Below are positions 1-10,789 of a stretch of DNA of 64,000 nucleotides, piece after piece. The stretch spans positions 65,562,773-65,626,772 of the forward strand of contig OW804095.1 in the NCBI GenBank assembly GCA_942159475.1. Reading direction: 5' to 3'. Position 1 is the stretch's first letter, and every line of letters begins with the position of its first letter. The notes beneath the pieces were generated by a model. It made no database searches, was not told where the DNA came from, and was given only the letters and a program-made list of their open reading frames with translations. A program made the position numbers and the translations under genes. Source of the DNA: Sthenelais limicola (lineage: Eukaryota > Annelida > Polychaeta > Phyllodocida > Sigalionidae).

Positions 1-303
1 CATAAACACAAACACTCCGACAGAAGCTATTCTGCCGCAGACAAATCTATCTCTAGAGTTAATATCAACAAAGTTGGATCGATTCAAACTATTGAAAATG
101 TGAACAGGAGAAACAGTGAAACGATGGATGGTGCAATGTGTATTTCTAATGACAATTCCAGGCAGAAACTCACGCCCATGACCGAGAATTTGCCATCCAA
201 ACACAAGCGAGTGACGGCGAACAAGCCACGAGAGAGGTGCCAACCTTCCTTAGAAACATTCAATACCCACACTACGAACAGGTGTTTAATGAACAGGAAC
301 TAG
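1..303 (+). pseudogene. possible tail of the element's first (gag-like) ORF
   Basis: Frame 1 is open from the first base of the window to a TAG at 301-303 and overlaps the start of the reverse-transcriptase frame. It is rich in Lys, Arg, Asn, Ser and Thr, as expected for a nucleic-acid-binding C-terminal tail. There is no zinc knuckle and no family motif. Position directly before the polymerase is the main argument; it could also be a chance open frame. Confidence 0.3.
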
Positions 304-2089
304 TGACAAATGATCTAGACGTCTGTGAGTATGAATTACCTGAAAATTCCTCCAACAAATGTGATAGTGACAGTCCACAGAACATTGCCTTTAATGCATA
401 TACAAACTGGCCGTACCCTGATCTATATATGGAATCTAAAATGGCTGACATTTATGAAAAGGTAAAAATCTGCAATGTTCCCAACTATAAAGGTGCAAAA
501 ATCCCGCTCGAGTCGACGCTAAATATTGAAAAATGGACAGACATAGCCACGGGACATAAAGGCGACAAAATGGTGTTGGAAGGCGTCAATTTTGGTTTTC
601 CGATGCAATATGTCGGCGGGCCTCGCTATTATGCACAGTCAGTAGTGAATCATCCGTCAGCTCAGCAACATATGGCGCATGTTCGAGATTATGTAAAAGA
701 GGAGATGGAACATAACGCCATATCCGGACCGTACAAACGGCCTCCTTTCACGCCCTGGTTAAACGTGAGTCCACTTATGACCCGTCCAAAATCCGATACA
801 ACCTCGAGGAGGATTATAGTGGACTACTCCTTCCCAGAAGGGGGCGTCAACGCCCAAATATACAAAAATCGATACAATTCTGCCCCAGCATATCACCAAC
901 TGCCCACTATAAACTGTGCAGTCGAGATTATTCGGAAAATGGGTGTGGCTCCAGCAATGGCTGTCATCGACTTGAGTCACACTTCCCTCTCTGCCCGCTA
1001 GACTGGCCGCTGACGGCAATCATGGTAGATGACGCCTATTACATCGATAAGGTGCTCCCTTTTGGAGCTCGCAGTTCTGCCTTTGTGATGCAGTCTGTGG
1101 CGGAGTTCATAGTGCGTGCTTTGCAGAAGAAAGGTGTCACAGCAAAACAATACTTGGACGATTTACTTATAATCGGTGAATCTGTCGAGGTAGTAAAATG
1201 TCAAATGCAACTAACAATTGAACTCTTTACAGATCTGGGACTACAAGTCGCACGCAAAAAACTGCAAGGCCCTGGCCACGCAGTAAGGTGGCTGGGAATT
1301 GACATCAATACTCAAGAAAATCGTCTCTCAATACCTCTACCCAAACTTGCAGAAACAAGTTCTTGCTTGGCAAATACACTGCGTCAACACCAAATAACAA
1401 CAAGCGCCATGCAATCACTGGTGGGAAAGATTGCACACGTCGCCAAAATTATCGCACCTGCACGCCTTTTCATGCAACGACTTCTGGCTGGCCTCCGTGC
1501 AGCCGCAGGAGAGAGGGTCACCATCTCCACCCATATAAAGGCTGACTTGGTTTCTTAGTGGTTTCTTAAATATACAGAAGCTTTCAACGGGAAGGCCATA
1601 ATTCCGCATCAACAAGTCGTGGAAAACATATGGGCCGACGCTTGTCTCAAGGGAGGAGGTGCCACTAACGGTCACCACGCCTATATGTATACATTCACGC
1701 CCAAAATGTTGTCTGAAAAATCCATCAACCACTTGGAGGCAATCAATTGCCTGGCAGCTGCTCGCTTCTTTACGAGATCCAGGCACGCCGGGGGCATAAT
1801 AAGGATTCACTGTGACAATACTGCGGCGGTGTTCGCCTATAGAGATGGTAGAGCTAGAGACCCGACCCTGGGTGCTTGTGCCAGGGCGCTCTGGTATCAT
1901 TCGATGAAATTTCAAGTCCAATACGAGTTTGTTCACGTCCCGGGCGTACAAATGGTGATAGCTGACGCACTCTCTCGGGCAGCTCTCTCTTCTGAAGAAT
2001 TAATCAAAGCTAGAGACATTGCTAAAGAAAATGACATTTATATTTCCTGTGCTCGTGATAATATGTTCAACATTCATATGTTCTATTAG
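237..2089 (+). pseudogene. reverse transcriptase / RNase H of the DIRS-order element, broken
   Basis: This reads as one polymerase in pieces. The 237-1001 part carries the fingers/palm start (RRIIVDYSFPEGG at about residues 190-202) and motif A (VIDLS). The frame then shifts by a small deletion near 980-987 and continues from about 985 in another frame. That part has DWPLTAI, the motif B segment LPFGARSSAF and the catalytic YLDD (motif C) followed by a WLGIDIN block. In the same frame, after an in-frame TAG at 1556-1558, comes RNase H with four expected acidic positions in IWADA, LEAINCL, HCDNTAAV and IADALSR. The stop lies inside a local TTGGTTTCTTA/GTGGTTTCTTA near-duplication, which suggests a slippage insertion. 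This enzyme class copies the element RNA into DNA. The breaks mean this copy cannot do so. Confidence 0.85.
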
Positions 2090-2109
2090 GCACGCAACCT
2101 AGGCACCTC

Positions 2110-3052
2110 GTGGAAGCTGCTCAGGCCAGACAACGCCAAGCACATCGCCCGGGGACTGTCGCAAATAGGCATGCGGCCGTCAGTAAGTATATCGCATTCT
2201 GCAAAGCTGTGGGCCATGATTTCAAGCAACCTTTCCCCGAGTTAATATGCTGGTTCATCGAATACCTAGCTAAGTATACAAAAGTCCCTGCTACTATTAT
2301 AAACACTCTTACAGGCGTCAGGACGTTCTTCAAGCTGACGATATATGCCTCGGCATCTCTCTACCATCCGCGGGTCGCCTACGCCATAAGGGGCCTGCAA
2401 CTGACGCTCAGACATGTCCCCCAGCCGAAGCTTCCTGTCACGCCACAGATCTTGAAGAAAATATTAATGAATATACACCTCCTTGACTTTCCTACGCACA
2501 TCAGAGTGGCTATACTAGTGATGTATATGGGCATGTTGCTTCAGAGCAATCTCGCCCCCAGATCTGGTGCCTCCTTTGACGCCACTAGACATCTGACGCG
2601 GGGAGACTTCAGAATTGCATCGGATGGCTCCTATATCTCCATAAAGTGGTCTAAATCAATGCAGTCATCGCACCAGGCCAGTCTTGTATGTCCCGACGAC
2701 AGATGATCCAGTGTTCTGCCTCCGCAGAGCCCTCCTACGCCTCGACAAACAGTCACCGCCTAGAGATTTGAGCTCTCCTCTGCTGCAATTCCCTAACGCC
2801 CGACACATGACCGTCAACTATATCGTGACTCAATGGAAGGTGCTTCTCAAAGCCTCGCACCTTGACTCACGCCTCTTCTCCTTACACAGCCTTCGCCGGG
2901 GGTCGGCGTCATATGCGTACAACACTGCCGGAGCGTCCCTCCAAGATGTCAAAACTCACGGGACGTGGGCGTCCGATGCGGTGGCGTCTTATATACGCCC
3001 CTTCTCCTCCACAAGAACCTCTGTTCATCACGCCCTAAAGAGAATCGCATAG
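2110..3052 (+). pseudogene. tyrosine recombinase of the DIRS-order element, frameshifted
   Basis: An N-terminal helical part (TVANRHAAVSKYIAFCKAVG) typical of phage-integrase-like core-binding domains runs into the catalytic domain. The conserved C-terminal boxes are present: HSLRRGSASYAY (the H-x-x-R pair) and HGTWASDAVASYIRP (His/Trp followed by the nucleophile Tyr). The reading frame changes between about 2684 and 2706, where the first frame ends in a TGA while the second continues to a TAG at 3050-3052. In the first box the sequence reads MLLQSNLAP, with Leu where these enzymes usually carry the first catalytic Arg. That is a second independent inactivation. The family integrates the circular cDNA without target-site duplication. 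The recombinase starts about 20 bases after RNase H ends, in a different frame. Confidence 0.85.
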
Positions 3053-3064
3053 CGAATCCCCTTG

Positions 3065-3635
3065 GTTATTTCTTTTAATTCTCCACTATTTATTACCCAG
3101 CAATTTCAGCAGACAATGTGATATTTATGTGATACATCTCACCATTTATTTTATTCAACAAATGAAAATGTTCATCGCTGGATTTTTATACCCTTTTACC
3201 CAAAATAATAAACAAAATGTATTTTAATTATTCTTCGCCTCCTCATTTAATGAGGCTTATAATGACGAAGCATTATAGGGCATTGAATGGGTGGCGCCAC
3301 CTTCACGACTTAGAACTGAACTCTGGCCAAAGTCTGTCATACACGCCACTTGGACTCTCGCTGCCAAGCTATACAGAAGCGAAATCGCCCACCCTCCGCC
3401 CTAATTCTTTTATCAAAAGACTTCACCAAAAACTATCCCATGAAGTGTTATTTCTTTTAATTCTCAACTATTTATTACCCAGCAATTTCAACAGACAATG
3501 TGATATTTATGTGATACATCTCACCATTTATTTTATTCAACAAATGAAAATGTTCATCGCTGGATTTTTATACCCTTTTACCCAAAATAATAAACAAAAT
3601 GTATTTTAATTATTCTTCGCCTCCTCATTTAATGA
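3065..3635 (+). repeat. split direct repeat end: two 189-bp copies around a 193-bp unique block
   Basis: Bases 3065-3253 recur at 3447-3635 with an offset of 382 and only about two mismatches that I could find. The block between them, 3254-3446, is unique in the window. B1-A2-B2 of this form is the right terminus of Ngaro/PAT-type DIRS-order elements; the matching A1 would lie left of the window. A short ORF inside the repeat is not a gene. Confidence 0.85.
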
Positions 3636-4908
3636 TTAATATCATCATCAGTCATCAATATCTATGGAACACTTAAAATCGATGGTTAAATATTAAGGGA
3701 GATGGAGATATTTATATTATCATACATCTGTTGAGGATTTCATTGAGAAGTTATTTGTGGGCGGGTAAATTTCTTCCCTCTCTCTTTCTCCGTCATTTGT
3801 TACATTTATCAGAGCTATGTATAAAGTATATAATAGCTCTGCATTTATGGAACTCGATCATCTGTTAGACATTAACTTAGATTAAGACAAAAACTCTATC
3901 AAACGAAAGGATGATATTTCATAATTTAAACTTCTTTAATTTAGGGTAATTTGCGGGCGGGTAAATTTCTATGTGGGCGGGTAAATCTCTTATTTCACCT
4001 GCCAGGTTGGAGGGTAACGAAAAAAGTTAATTTTGTACTCTACTTTTTACTATTACCACTCCCCTATTACCTATGACCTGTGTCATCTGCTGTTATGACA
4101 CATCACAGTTGCTTCTTTTCAAATATATACAGTTAGGATTGCGTCCTTTTTTGTTTCTTTCCTAATCATCATGGATAGACTTGCGCAGCTTGATTATATT
4201 TATAATCTAAAAAATATCAATATATACAAAGAAATGCAATTTATCCACACACAACCACTTTTCCTTGGGCATTAACTACAAAACAATTGTTAAACTAATT
4301 ATTCTTTAACAGAAATGAAATGTATCATTATAATAACCAACTTCACTTTGGTCGGATTTCTGGTCTATATGTATAGCCTAAGGGACTTAGTGCTAGTCTA
4401 CTGGCTACTACTCAGACACCACTTAGTAGTATATGAAAATGACCAAGTGACTCAGGCATCAAATAAAAGACCATTTGAGATATCTTTGTCAAAAAGAACA
4501 TCCAAAATCAAAGATAGTTGGTGTCTTGATAATAAAATATCCATTAGTTCCATTGAAAATGTGTTGAAATATCTTGGAAAAAGAAATATATATTTTAAAA
4601 AAATATGTGGATATTTCCTATTAGGGGGCCTACACAGAGTGCGAAATTAGCCTGGGTAAAACCGCCGGGTAAAACCGCCAAGTTACCCGCCCTCCTTGGC
4701 AGGTGAATGAAAATGAGCTTCAGATTATAGTGAAGATGAGCATAACGATAGAGAGATGGAGGCAAAAATAACATGCCAAATGGAAGCGTTTCTGTAAACT
4801 ACATATTAAGTTTTTGCTGTTTAAAGTTTGCTTTTTTGTCAAACCTTCGGATATTCGCAGAGTTATGGGACATGTGTATCGCAAATACAAGTGGTGAACT
4901 GGGTAACA
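3636..4908. repeat. AT-rich spacer with GGGCGGGTAAAT motifs and a weak inverted pair
   Basis: No gene is recognisable. The motif GTGGGCGGGTAAATTTCT and close variants occur at 3757-3774, 3953-3970 and 3973-3990. A roughly 25-base sequence starting TTCACCTGCC at 3994-4018 returns inverted at 4682-4707, ending GGCAGGTGAA, so a nonautonomous inverted-repeat element of about 715 bp is possible. The 111-codon open frame inside it has no recognisable domain and a composition like its surroundings. Confidence 0.4.
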
Positions 4909-5267
4909 GGGGACCGTTTCATAACTAGTAAAGATATATCGCTAATCGTTATTTAGCGATATTTAATTAGCGCAACGATTAGCGATATATCGCTAATCCG
5001 TTGCATAATTCGTTTCGCTAAATTATCGTTGGTTAAGGGTCGTTATCGCTCACTATCACTCGTTGGGCTTATCGTTATATATCGTTATGCTTCGCTGTCA
5101 TCCGCTATGAGTTTAAATGATTTCCCGCTAGGTGTCAGGGCGCGATTCACACTGCTGCCACCTCTATTATACGCTCTATGCTAGCAGCAATCGTGAAAAC
5201 ATCATTTCACATTATCATTTGTTGGGCTTATCGTTATAGATCGTTATGCTTCGCTGTCATCCGCTAT

Positions 5268-5478
5268 GAATTGGCAGTTCTACACATTTAGGGAATTCTG
5301 CTAAATTAGGCTGAAAAATGATGAATAGGTTTATCTGAGTGTATTTGGTATCGCATTGATTTGAAGTATCAGTTCTGTTATGCTAAACTGCATTTTGAAG
5401 CTAATTTTGTCTTAAATAAGGGTTATTTGAGAGGTTTGGTGAAGGCGAATTTTTACATTTTCTGAAAATCTGACCCAT
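5268..5478 (+). repeat. dispersed repeat, diverged copy of 30818-31030
   Basis: The segment starting AATTGGCAGTTCTACA and ending ACATTTTCTGAAAATCTGAC aligns along its length with 30818-31030. Its last part also recurs inverted at about 5545-5585 (GTCTTCACCAATTC against GAGGTTTGGTGAAGG). It is an older, rearranged member of the small family described at 30796-31030, now inside the 4909-7205 element. Confidence 0.55.
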
Positions 5479-6191
5479 CGTAGGGCCTATGTTCTATGTT
5501 AGAGGTACCGGTATTCTGCAGAAATTAGGTCAAGGCATCATAAAATGTACAGTTTGTCTTCACCAATTCTTTCAAATAACCCCAAATGTCAAAACCGTCA
5601 AAACAAATCGCCGATGCAGAGTGACCTTGACCAATGCGGCAGGGTTCTCACCAGAAATATTTGACAGCGTAGCGGGGGCCACTCACCATCTACCCCAGGA
5701 AAATTTTGAGCAAAATGATGCTGTTTTAGTGCGTTCTGCTGATCTTAAGGACCATCAGGTCAACCCTTAATCATTAAAAGTTCAACTCATAGTTTACATG
5801 ATTAAACTTTATTTTCCTAGTCAACCTAGCCTATAGCCTAAAACCATTGTGCCAAAAAAAACCTTTTAATGTTTTTCATAGTTAGGGGACTTAAAATAGA
5901 GTATTGGAACCGTTCGAATCTAAATTTGCTGCTAAATTATTATATTATTATTATACAACTTTTATTCAGAGAACATATACATTAATATAAATCAGGAAGA
6001 GGACAAACTCACTCTCCACTGGAGATCTTCCAAGCAGCCCTTTAAACTAAACATCAGTAAAAAAAAAAATTGATCAAATAGTTTTTATTCTACACAAATG
6101 AAAACCAATGTTTATGGTTTATGGAAATGTCAGAAGGCGTAATGATGATGTAAGGAGTTATCTCTTAATTAATGTCTTAACAAATATATAT

Positions 6192-6647
6192 CATATAACG
6201 AGAGGAGTTGGTCGTCGTTGTATAGCGGGGATCCCAGTTAATCTCTTCTTACTTGTATGTATAGTTGAGGAATAATCCCAAAGTGTTGGTTTTTGTGGGT
6301 TATTTTATTTATACTAGCTTTCGAGCTATCTTGCTCTTCATCAGGTAATGTACATACGTTTCAGGGGTATAAGTGTGAAAAGATGTAGTTACAGTAAGGT
6401 GTACTTATTCAATATGGCTGCCTGCACTGAATGGTAATGTGTGGGCGCAGTAAATACATAAAAGTTGTTGTTTCAATATCTTGGTAACAATTGTTGTATA
6501 TAATACTGGTAACAGTGGGGGATATTAGTCTGAATGGTAATTTTTTTTTACATGTATAATATGATAGAAAACTATATATTATACAACTAAGAAGAGATTA
6601 ACTGGGATCCCGGCTATACAACGACGACCAACTCCTCTCGTTATATT
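6192..6647. mobile_element. nested MITE with 58-60 bp near-perfect terminal inverted repeats
   Basis: The arm at 6192-6251 (ATATAACGAGAGGAGTTGG onward) returns inverted at 6588-6647 with one mismatch in about 58 bases. The ends are ATATAACGAG against CTCGTTATAT, consistent with insertion at a TA-rich site. Near-identity of the arms implies recent activity or gene conversion. The interior has no protein gene but carries the hammerhead-like stem-loop at 6313-6344. It lies wholly inside the 4909-7205 element and so inserted after it. Confidence 0.75.
6313..6344 (-). ncRNA. hammerhead-like stem-loop inside the nested MITE
   Basis: Read on the minus strand: CTGATGAA, stem GAGC, loop AAGATA, stem GCTC, then GAAAGCTAGT. 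CTGATGA and GAAA flanking a short stem II are the conserved core of the hammerhead ribozyme, found in many Penelope-like retroelements. One extra A sits between the CTGATGA and the stem, and stems I and III are not evident, so self-cleavage is not shown. The same design with a different but still paired stem occurs at 27151. Confidence 0.4.
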
Positions 6648-7853
6648 AATCAATTGAAGTTTTTCAAATGCATTGATGAAATCATGATAGGGAACAACAG
6701 CCCTTTTCGGCGATATTTCGGTATTTGATATGCAATTTAAATGCCAAGATGAGACGGGATGATATCTCCCTATATAAGATTAGTATTTTTTAATGAAATT
6801 ATGGCCGCAACGCTGTCTCAGAGACAGGGTAGCGGCGACGGGAGACAGCGTAGCGGGCCCCTACGCTCAAAAAGGCTGGCAAGAACCCTGTGCGACATCA
6901 GCAGTACGGGAAAAATATGTCTACACAATCTTTTTTTTCCCCCTCGAATTTTACTACCAAAATTGATGAAATTATCATTTATAAGTATTATCCAAGGCAA
7001 TAAGCCATTTAAAATACATTTATTGAATAGCGCAAAATTTAGCGGAGCCCCAAAAAATTTCGGAGACTTAGAAATTTCGGAGACTTAGCGAGCGATAGCG
7101 ATATATCGCTATCGTTACTAGTTATGCAACGGGTTAGCGATATATCACTAAATCGCTAATCGTTACTGATCGTTCGCTATCGTTACTAGTTATGAAACGA
7201 CCCCCAGATCTTTTAATTGGGACCCCAGTGATCCTTTTTGCAACTGCCCATGACAGATAACAGAACTAAATAACGCCTGATGAATATTGCATGTATTTGT
7301 TTTTAAAACTCAGTCAGTCAGTATCCAGAAGTCAAAAAAGCGAATTCATCGCATCCAGTTTTAACTTTAGCAAACTGAATTTTTTATTTTTTTTTTTTTT
7401 TTTCAACATCGATAGCTTGTCTTGATGTGACCCTTGCCCACACGATGGGCCATTTTCTTTTTTTGCCTCTGTGGGATATCCCAGAGTGGGATATCCCCGA
7501 AGAAGGGATATTTCATTCTGTTATATCAACAAATGTCACCATTTTATAAACACCCTTTATAAATCTTGACAAACCAACAAAACTTGGTAGTGCATGACAC
7601 TCCCAGTAACACTAGTGGCGTGTAAACTGTCTTACAGCTTCACACATACAAAATGGGTTGGTGAGGGATACCTACACCCAACACCCTAAACCTATTGGGA
7701 TAAAAACCTATATTATTTCATTTTATAATAATATTGAAGTAATTTTTATTCCCTGAGTCCACTATGGACCTAAAATACATCAATTGTTTTGGGACTATTT
7801 ATCCCATCCCCCCACCTAACAATATAGGCCCACACAGGGCCTTCATATTGTGC

Positions 7854-7877
7854 CTGATGAGCTTTAACAAGCGAAAC
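7854..7877 (+). ncRNA. canonical hammerhead-type core sequence
   Basis: CTGATGA is followed directly by GCTT, loop TAAC, AAGC and GAAA. The four-base stem II is perfect and has the G-C closing pair normal for hammerheads, with no extra base. I could not find convincing stem I or stem III partners nearby: the sequence after GAAA (CCATGTTGTGCC) has no good complement just upstream. This is either a relic ribozyme that lost its outer stems or a rare chance match. Confidence 0.3.
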
Positions 7878-7987
7878 CATGTTGTGCCAAACATTATAAT
7901 ATATAATGGAAGGAGTATTTGAATCAAAATGCATGTATCCACACATACAGTGTAGCTCCATGCCTCAAAATTCAACAATACTCATCC

Positions 7988-8040
7988 ATGCAGGTATCAT
8001 TAACTGATACCTGCATCGATCCCCAGGTATCATCACCTGG
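7988..8040. repeat. two adjacent hairpins sharing CAGGTATCA words
   Basis: A perfect 12-bp stem, ATGCAGGTATCA (7988-7999) with its complement at 8005-8016 around the loop TTAAC, is followed by CCAGGT/ACCTGG (8023-8028 and 8035-8040). The word CAGGTATC appears in both hairpins. Confidence 0.6.
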
Positions 8041-9497
8041 ATACATGAGCACCTCTTGTGATGTCATAATGTCAACATCACTAAGGGAACAGTGAGGTAT
8101 TGGTTACCCACGTCTGAGGACCTTCCAAGTCCTCAGTAGCATGGTAGCACTGGTCGGAGCAGGTGGCACATAGCATCGTTCAAACATTATTTTTGTATTT
8201 CACTAATGCCTGGGCAGTATGGACATTAGTCCTAAAAAATATTCCAACAACATGGAATCGACTTAAGTATTATTTTCAATGTTCACAAAAACTTTTTGTA
8301 GACACTGGTCATTGTGGCCTGCATAAACCAGCCACACGCAGGCCATTTGTCATATACACAAGCCATTTTATAGCATTGGCAAAATATCATAGAGGGTTAC
8401 CAAAACCCCACATGATTCACTGGAAATATTTAACCCCTTCACCCCCACTGGCAACAATTGTTGCCAGCCCCATGTGGACAAATCTTGCCTGTTTGACCAT
8501 GTTCGACATAGTTGTAGAAATTTTGGGTAATTATGTATTATAGTGTCTTTAGTATCACTATAAAGCATACATCATGGAAGTTAATTTTCTAGTATTTTTT
8601 CCATGGCATTTCAAGGAGGATAGAATGGTTACCATGAAAACTATTTAACAATTTAGGGCTTATTTTTGTCACTTTTCCTGTTTGTATTTAGCTATTTTGA
8701 GGAATTTGACTTTACTACTGCACACAGATGGTGTCACAGGGTCGTCCAAGAGGTGAATGAACCGGTGATACTAACAAAACTGTCTGGTTTTACTTTGCCA
8801 TGTCGAGATTGAGAACCTGAGTTTGGGTGGTGACAGGTTCACTACAATTTTATTATATATAAGTCCTGAGCAATAATCATAAAACAGTTCCTGTGTGTTT
8901 AGTAGATGCAGGAAATTGATCCAAATCAGACAGTGAATAAATTGGAAAATTTTGACCTCTATGTTATTGCTATATTTATAGGTAAAATTGGCATAACAAT
9001 CTGAATTTTACAGATTCTAAAAAGTGTCATGTTAATCCTTACAATCCCAGATTTCACCTAAATGGCCATTTTTCAGTGAAAATTGGTCAAATTTGGGACA
9101 TTTCGGCTTTCAGTTCTTCACACTGCCATTTCCAACATTATGATAGTACAAAGTTGACATATGTGCAAAAAATTGGCAAATTTAATTTTGTATGTTCAAC
9201 ATAGCCCCTCAATGGTGCAGAACTATTCACCTAAGAGAAATTATCATGGAAACAGTTGAAAGTCAGGATTTTCATGACATTTCAGATGCGGTGACCATGG
9301 AAACAGCCATTAATATAAAAAAGAATTCTTGTAATTGTGCATGTGGCAGTTCTAAATACAGATAGACCTGAATCTTTTCTTTTTATTTGACGTATCATAT
9401 ATTATTCTATCATGAAAACTCATAAAGTTATTATGAATCATATGAAATAAGTCAAGGCAACTTTTTTTAGTCCCTAACTTAGAACGCACCACTATTA

Positions 9498-9844
9498 AGC
9501 TGCCTCTACACCACTCCCGATTGTGCATCGCCGACAGTTGGCGATACTTACCGATGCTTTTGTCGGCCAACTGTCGGGGGTGGTGTAGAGGCTTTCCCGA
9601 CGGCCTCCCGACACTTGAAGCTATCGGCAGCTGTCGGCGACAGTCGCCGATCACTTCTAACTTGTTTGAAATATTGTGTGCGTCGCCGATAGTCGGCCGA
9701 CGAACATCGCCAGTGTAGAGGCGTTCCCGACAGGCCCCGACGTGCGAGGCCGTATCGGGGAAATCTGTACTATCGGGAACAAAATGACAATCGCAAGTGT
9801 CGCCAGTATCGGGAGAGGGTATCGGGACTGGTGTAGAGACAGCT
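9498..9844. mobile_element. PIF/Harbinger-like MITE, 347 bp
   Basis: The left end AGCTGCCTCTACACCA and the inverted right end AGCTGTCTCTACACCA match apart from one base, and both sides carry TTA (9495-9497 and 9845-9847). Three-base TWA target duplications are the hallmark of PIF/Harbinger. The interior is unusually GC-rich for this window and full of CCGAC/GTCGG words (TCGGCGAC, GTCGGG), which can fold back in several ways. There is no coding capacity of note, so it is nonautonomous. Confidence 0.7.
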
Positions 9845-9847
9845 TTA

Positions 9848-10400
9848 GGGGAGACCAGGGTTAGTTGGAACATGGGGTATTTTAAGCAAAAATATCAGCT
9901 AATATGTATTTTTGCAATATTAAAATATTGTAAAATTACATATTTTGCTTCCAATTTTGTATGTATAGCTTTGAAAAAAAAAAATATTTCAGATAAAAAA
10001 GTATTTTTTTTGCACAGTTAATTATGCAAATGTAATTTGCAAAAATAATGCATCTCATTATCTTCATTTTGTAATAGAATGAAATTTTTTTTACCAATAA
10101 AGTCTATGTAGGTGTCCTATCTTTGGAACAACTAACAATACTTGCCAAAATTATTCATATCCTGTAGCCTATAGCAGACTGTATACTTCATGAAATGCAA
10201 AATCATTAGTTAGCAAGGAGATGTTGGACCATTGTAGGGCCTATTGGATTGTAATAAATTTATTTCCGACATAGTGGTACATTCATTGTTATCAAGGGAA
10301 CAGAATTTTTCAATTTTCCATCAGAAAATAACTTCTGCGAATAAACATATCTACCAGGCTACTGTTATCTTTCATTTGAAAGATATCAATAGTGAGATAA
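9848..10400. other. AT-rich spacer
   Basis: No gene, clear repeat or regulatory motif that I can support; A/T runs and a few short words only. Confidence 0.5.
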
Positions 10401-10422
10401 GGGACTGTTCATAATTAACCAC

Positions 10423-10562
10423 ATGGGGGGGGGGGGGGTAGAGGAAAATTTGTGAAAAATTCTTGCGCAAAGTTGTATGACCCCCCCCCCCCTTAAAGTC
10501 TTGCACAAAAATGCTTGACCCCCCCTTCAAAGTTTGTGCAAAATTGCATGACCCCCCCTTTT
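10423..10562 (+). repeat. left subterminal poly-C minisatellite
   Basis: After a run of G comes a short array of about 35-base units of the form AAAGT(C/T)TTGCAC-AAAAATGC-TTGA-CCCCCC, three copies with varying C-run length. The same unit type, in the same orientation, lies at the opposite end of the element at 14668-14870. Confidence 0.65.
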
Positions 10563-10789
10563 TAATACTGATCCACATGTTTAAAATTGATGACAAAGGA
10601 ACAACCAGGGATTAATATTATGCTTAGTGATTGCCTTGGAGAACAATCACTTGAGTGGTGAGAGCTAATCCATCGGAAAGAAACGGAGATTTTGACTTCC
10701 AGATGTGGACAGATAAACATAACATAGGTCGTCATATGTCAACAGCATTGTCTAAAGAGGGCTGTGATACAAGAGACATACTGGCAGTT

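Larger units (their letters stand above)
1..3635 (+). mobile_element. DIRS-order retrotransposon, 5'-truncated by the window edge, degenerate
   Basis: The order reverse transcriptase, RNase H, tyrosine recombinase, then a right end built of two direct copies around a unique block is the DIRS-order plan. The split direct repeats and the lack of a visible methyltransferase domain favour a Ngaro/PAT-type element over DIRS-1-type, whose termini are inverted. The left repeat and most of any gag lie outside the window. Visible damage: a frameshift inside the reverse transcriptase near 985, an in-frame TAG at 1556-1558, a frameshift in the recombinase near 2684-2706, and a Leu where the first recombinase Arg is expected. 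The copy is therefore dead as it stands, although the two right-end repeats differ at only about two positions, so it is not very old. Confidence 0.85.
4909..7205. mobile_element. 2.3 kb element with long, palindrome-rich terminal inverted repeats
   Basis: The left end (GGGGACCGTTTCATAACTAG at 4909) and the right end (read on the other strand as GGGGGTCGTTTCATAACTAG from 7205) match for at least 23 bases with two differences. Similarity resumes inward through repeated GCGATATATCGC and GCTAATCGTT words and CGTTGCATAA. The flanks offer only a CAG on both sides (4907-4909 and 7205-7207) as a possible 3-bp target duplication, which overlaps the end itself. No transposase is recognisable, so it is probably nonautonomous. 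The dense self-complementary ends could fold into large cruciforms. Confidence 0.6.
7206..9497. other. 2.3 kb without a recognisable gene
   Basis: AT-rich sequence with a T-run near 7380-7400, short hairpins (7854 and 7988 onward), and some open frames of 60-130 codons that show no family motif. The region is probably old repeat DNA. Confidence 0.4.

Noticed and set aside
1415..1951. 178-codon open frame on the minus strand
   Set aside because: It is the shadow of the RT/RNase H coding sequence, which has clear motifs on the + strand.
4315..4650. 111-codon open frame
   Set aside because: No recognisable domain, AT-driven composition, inside a likely nonautonomous repeat.
8163..8543. 126-codon open frame
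   Set aside because: No family motif and no splice or promoter context; probably old repeat DNA.
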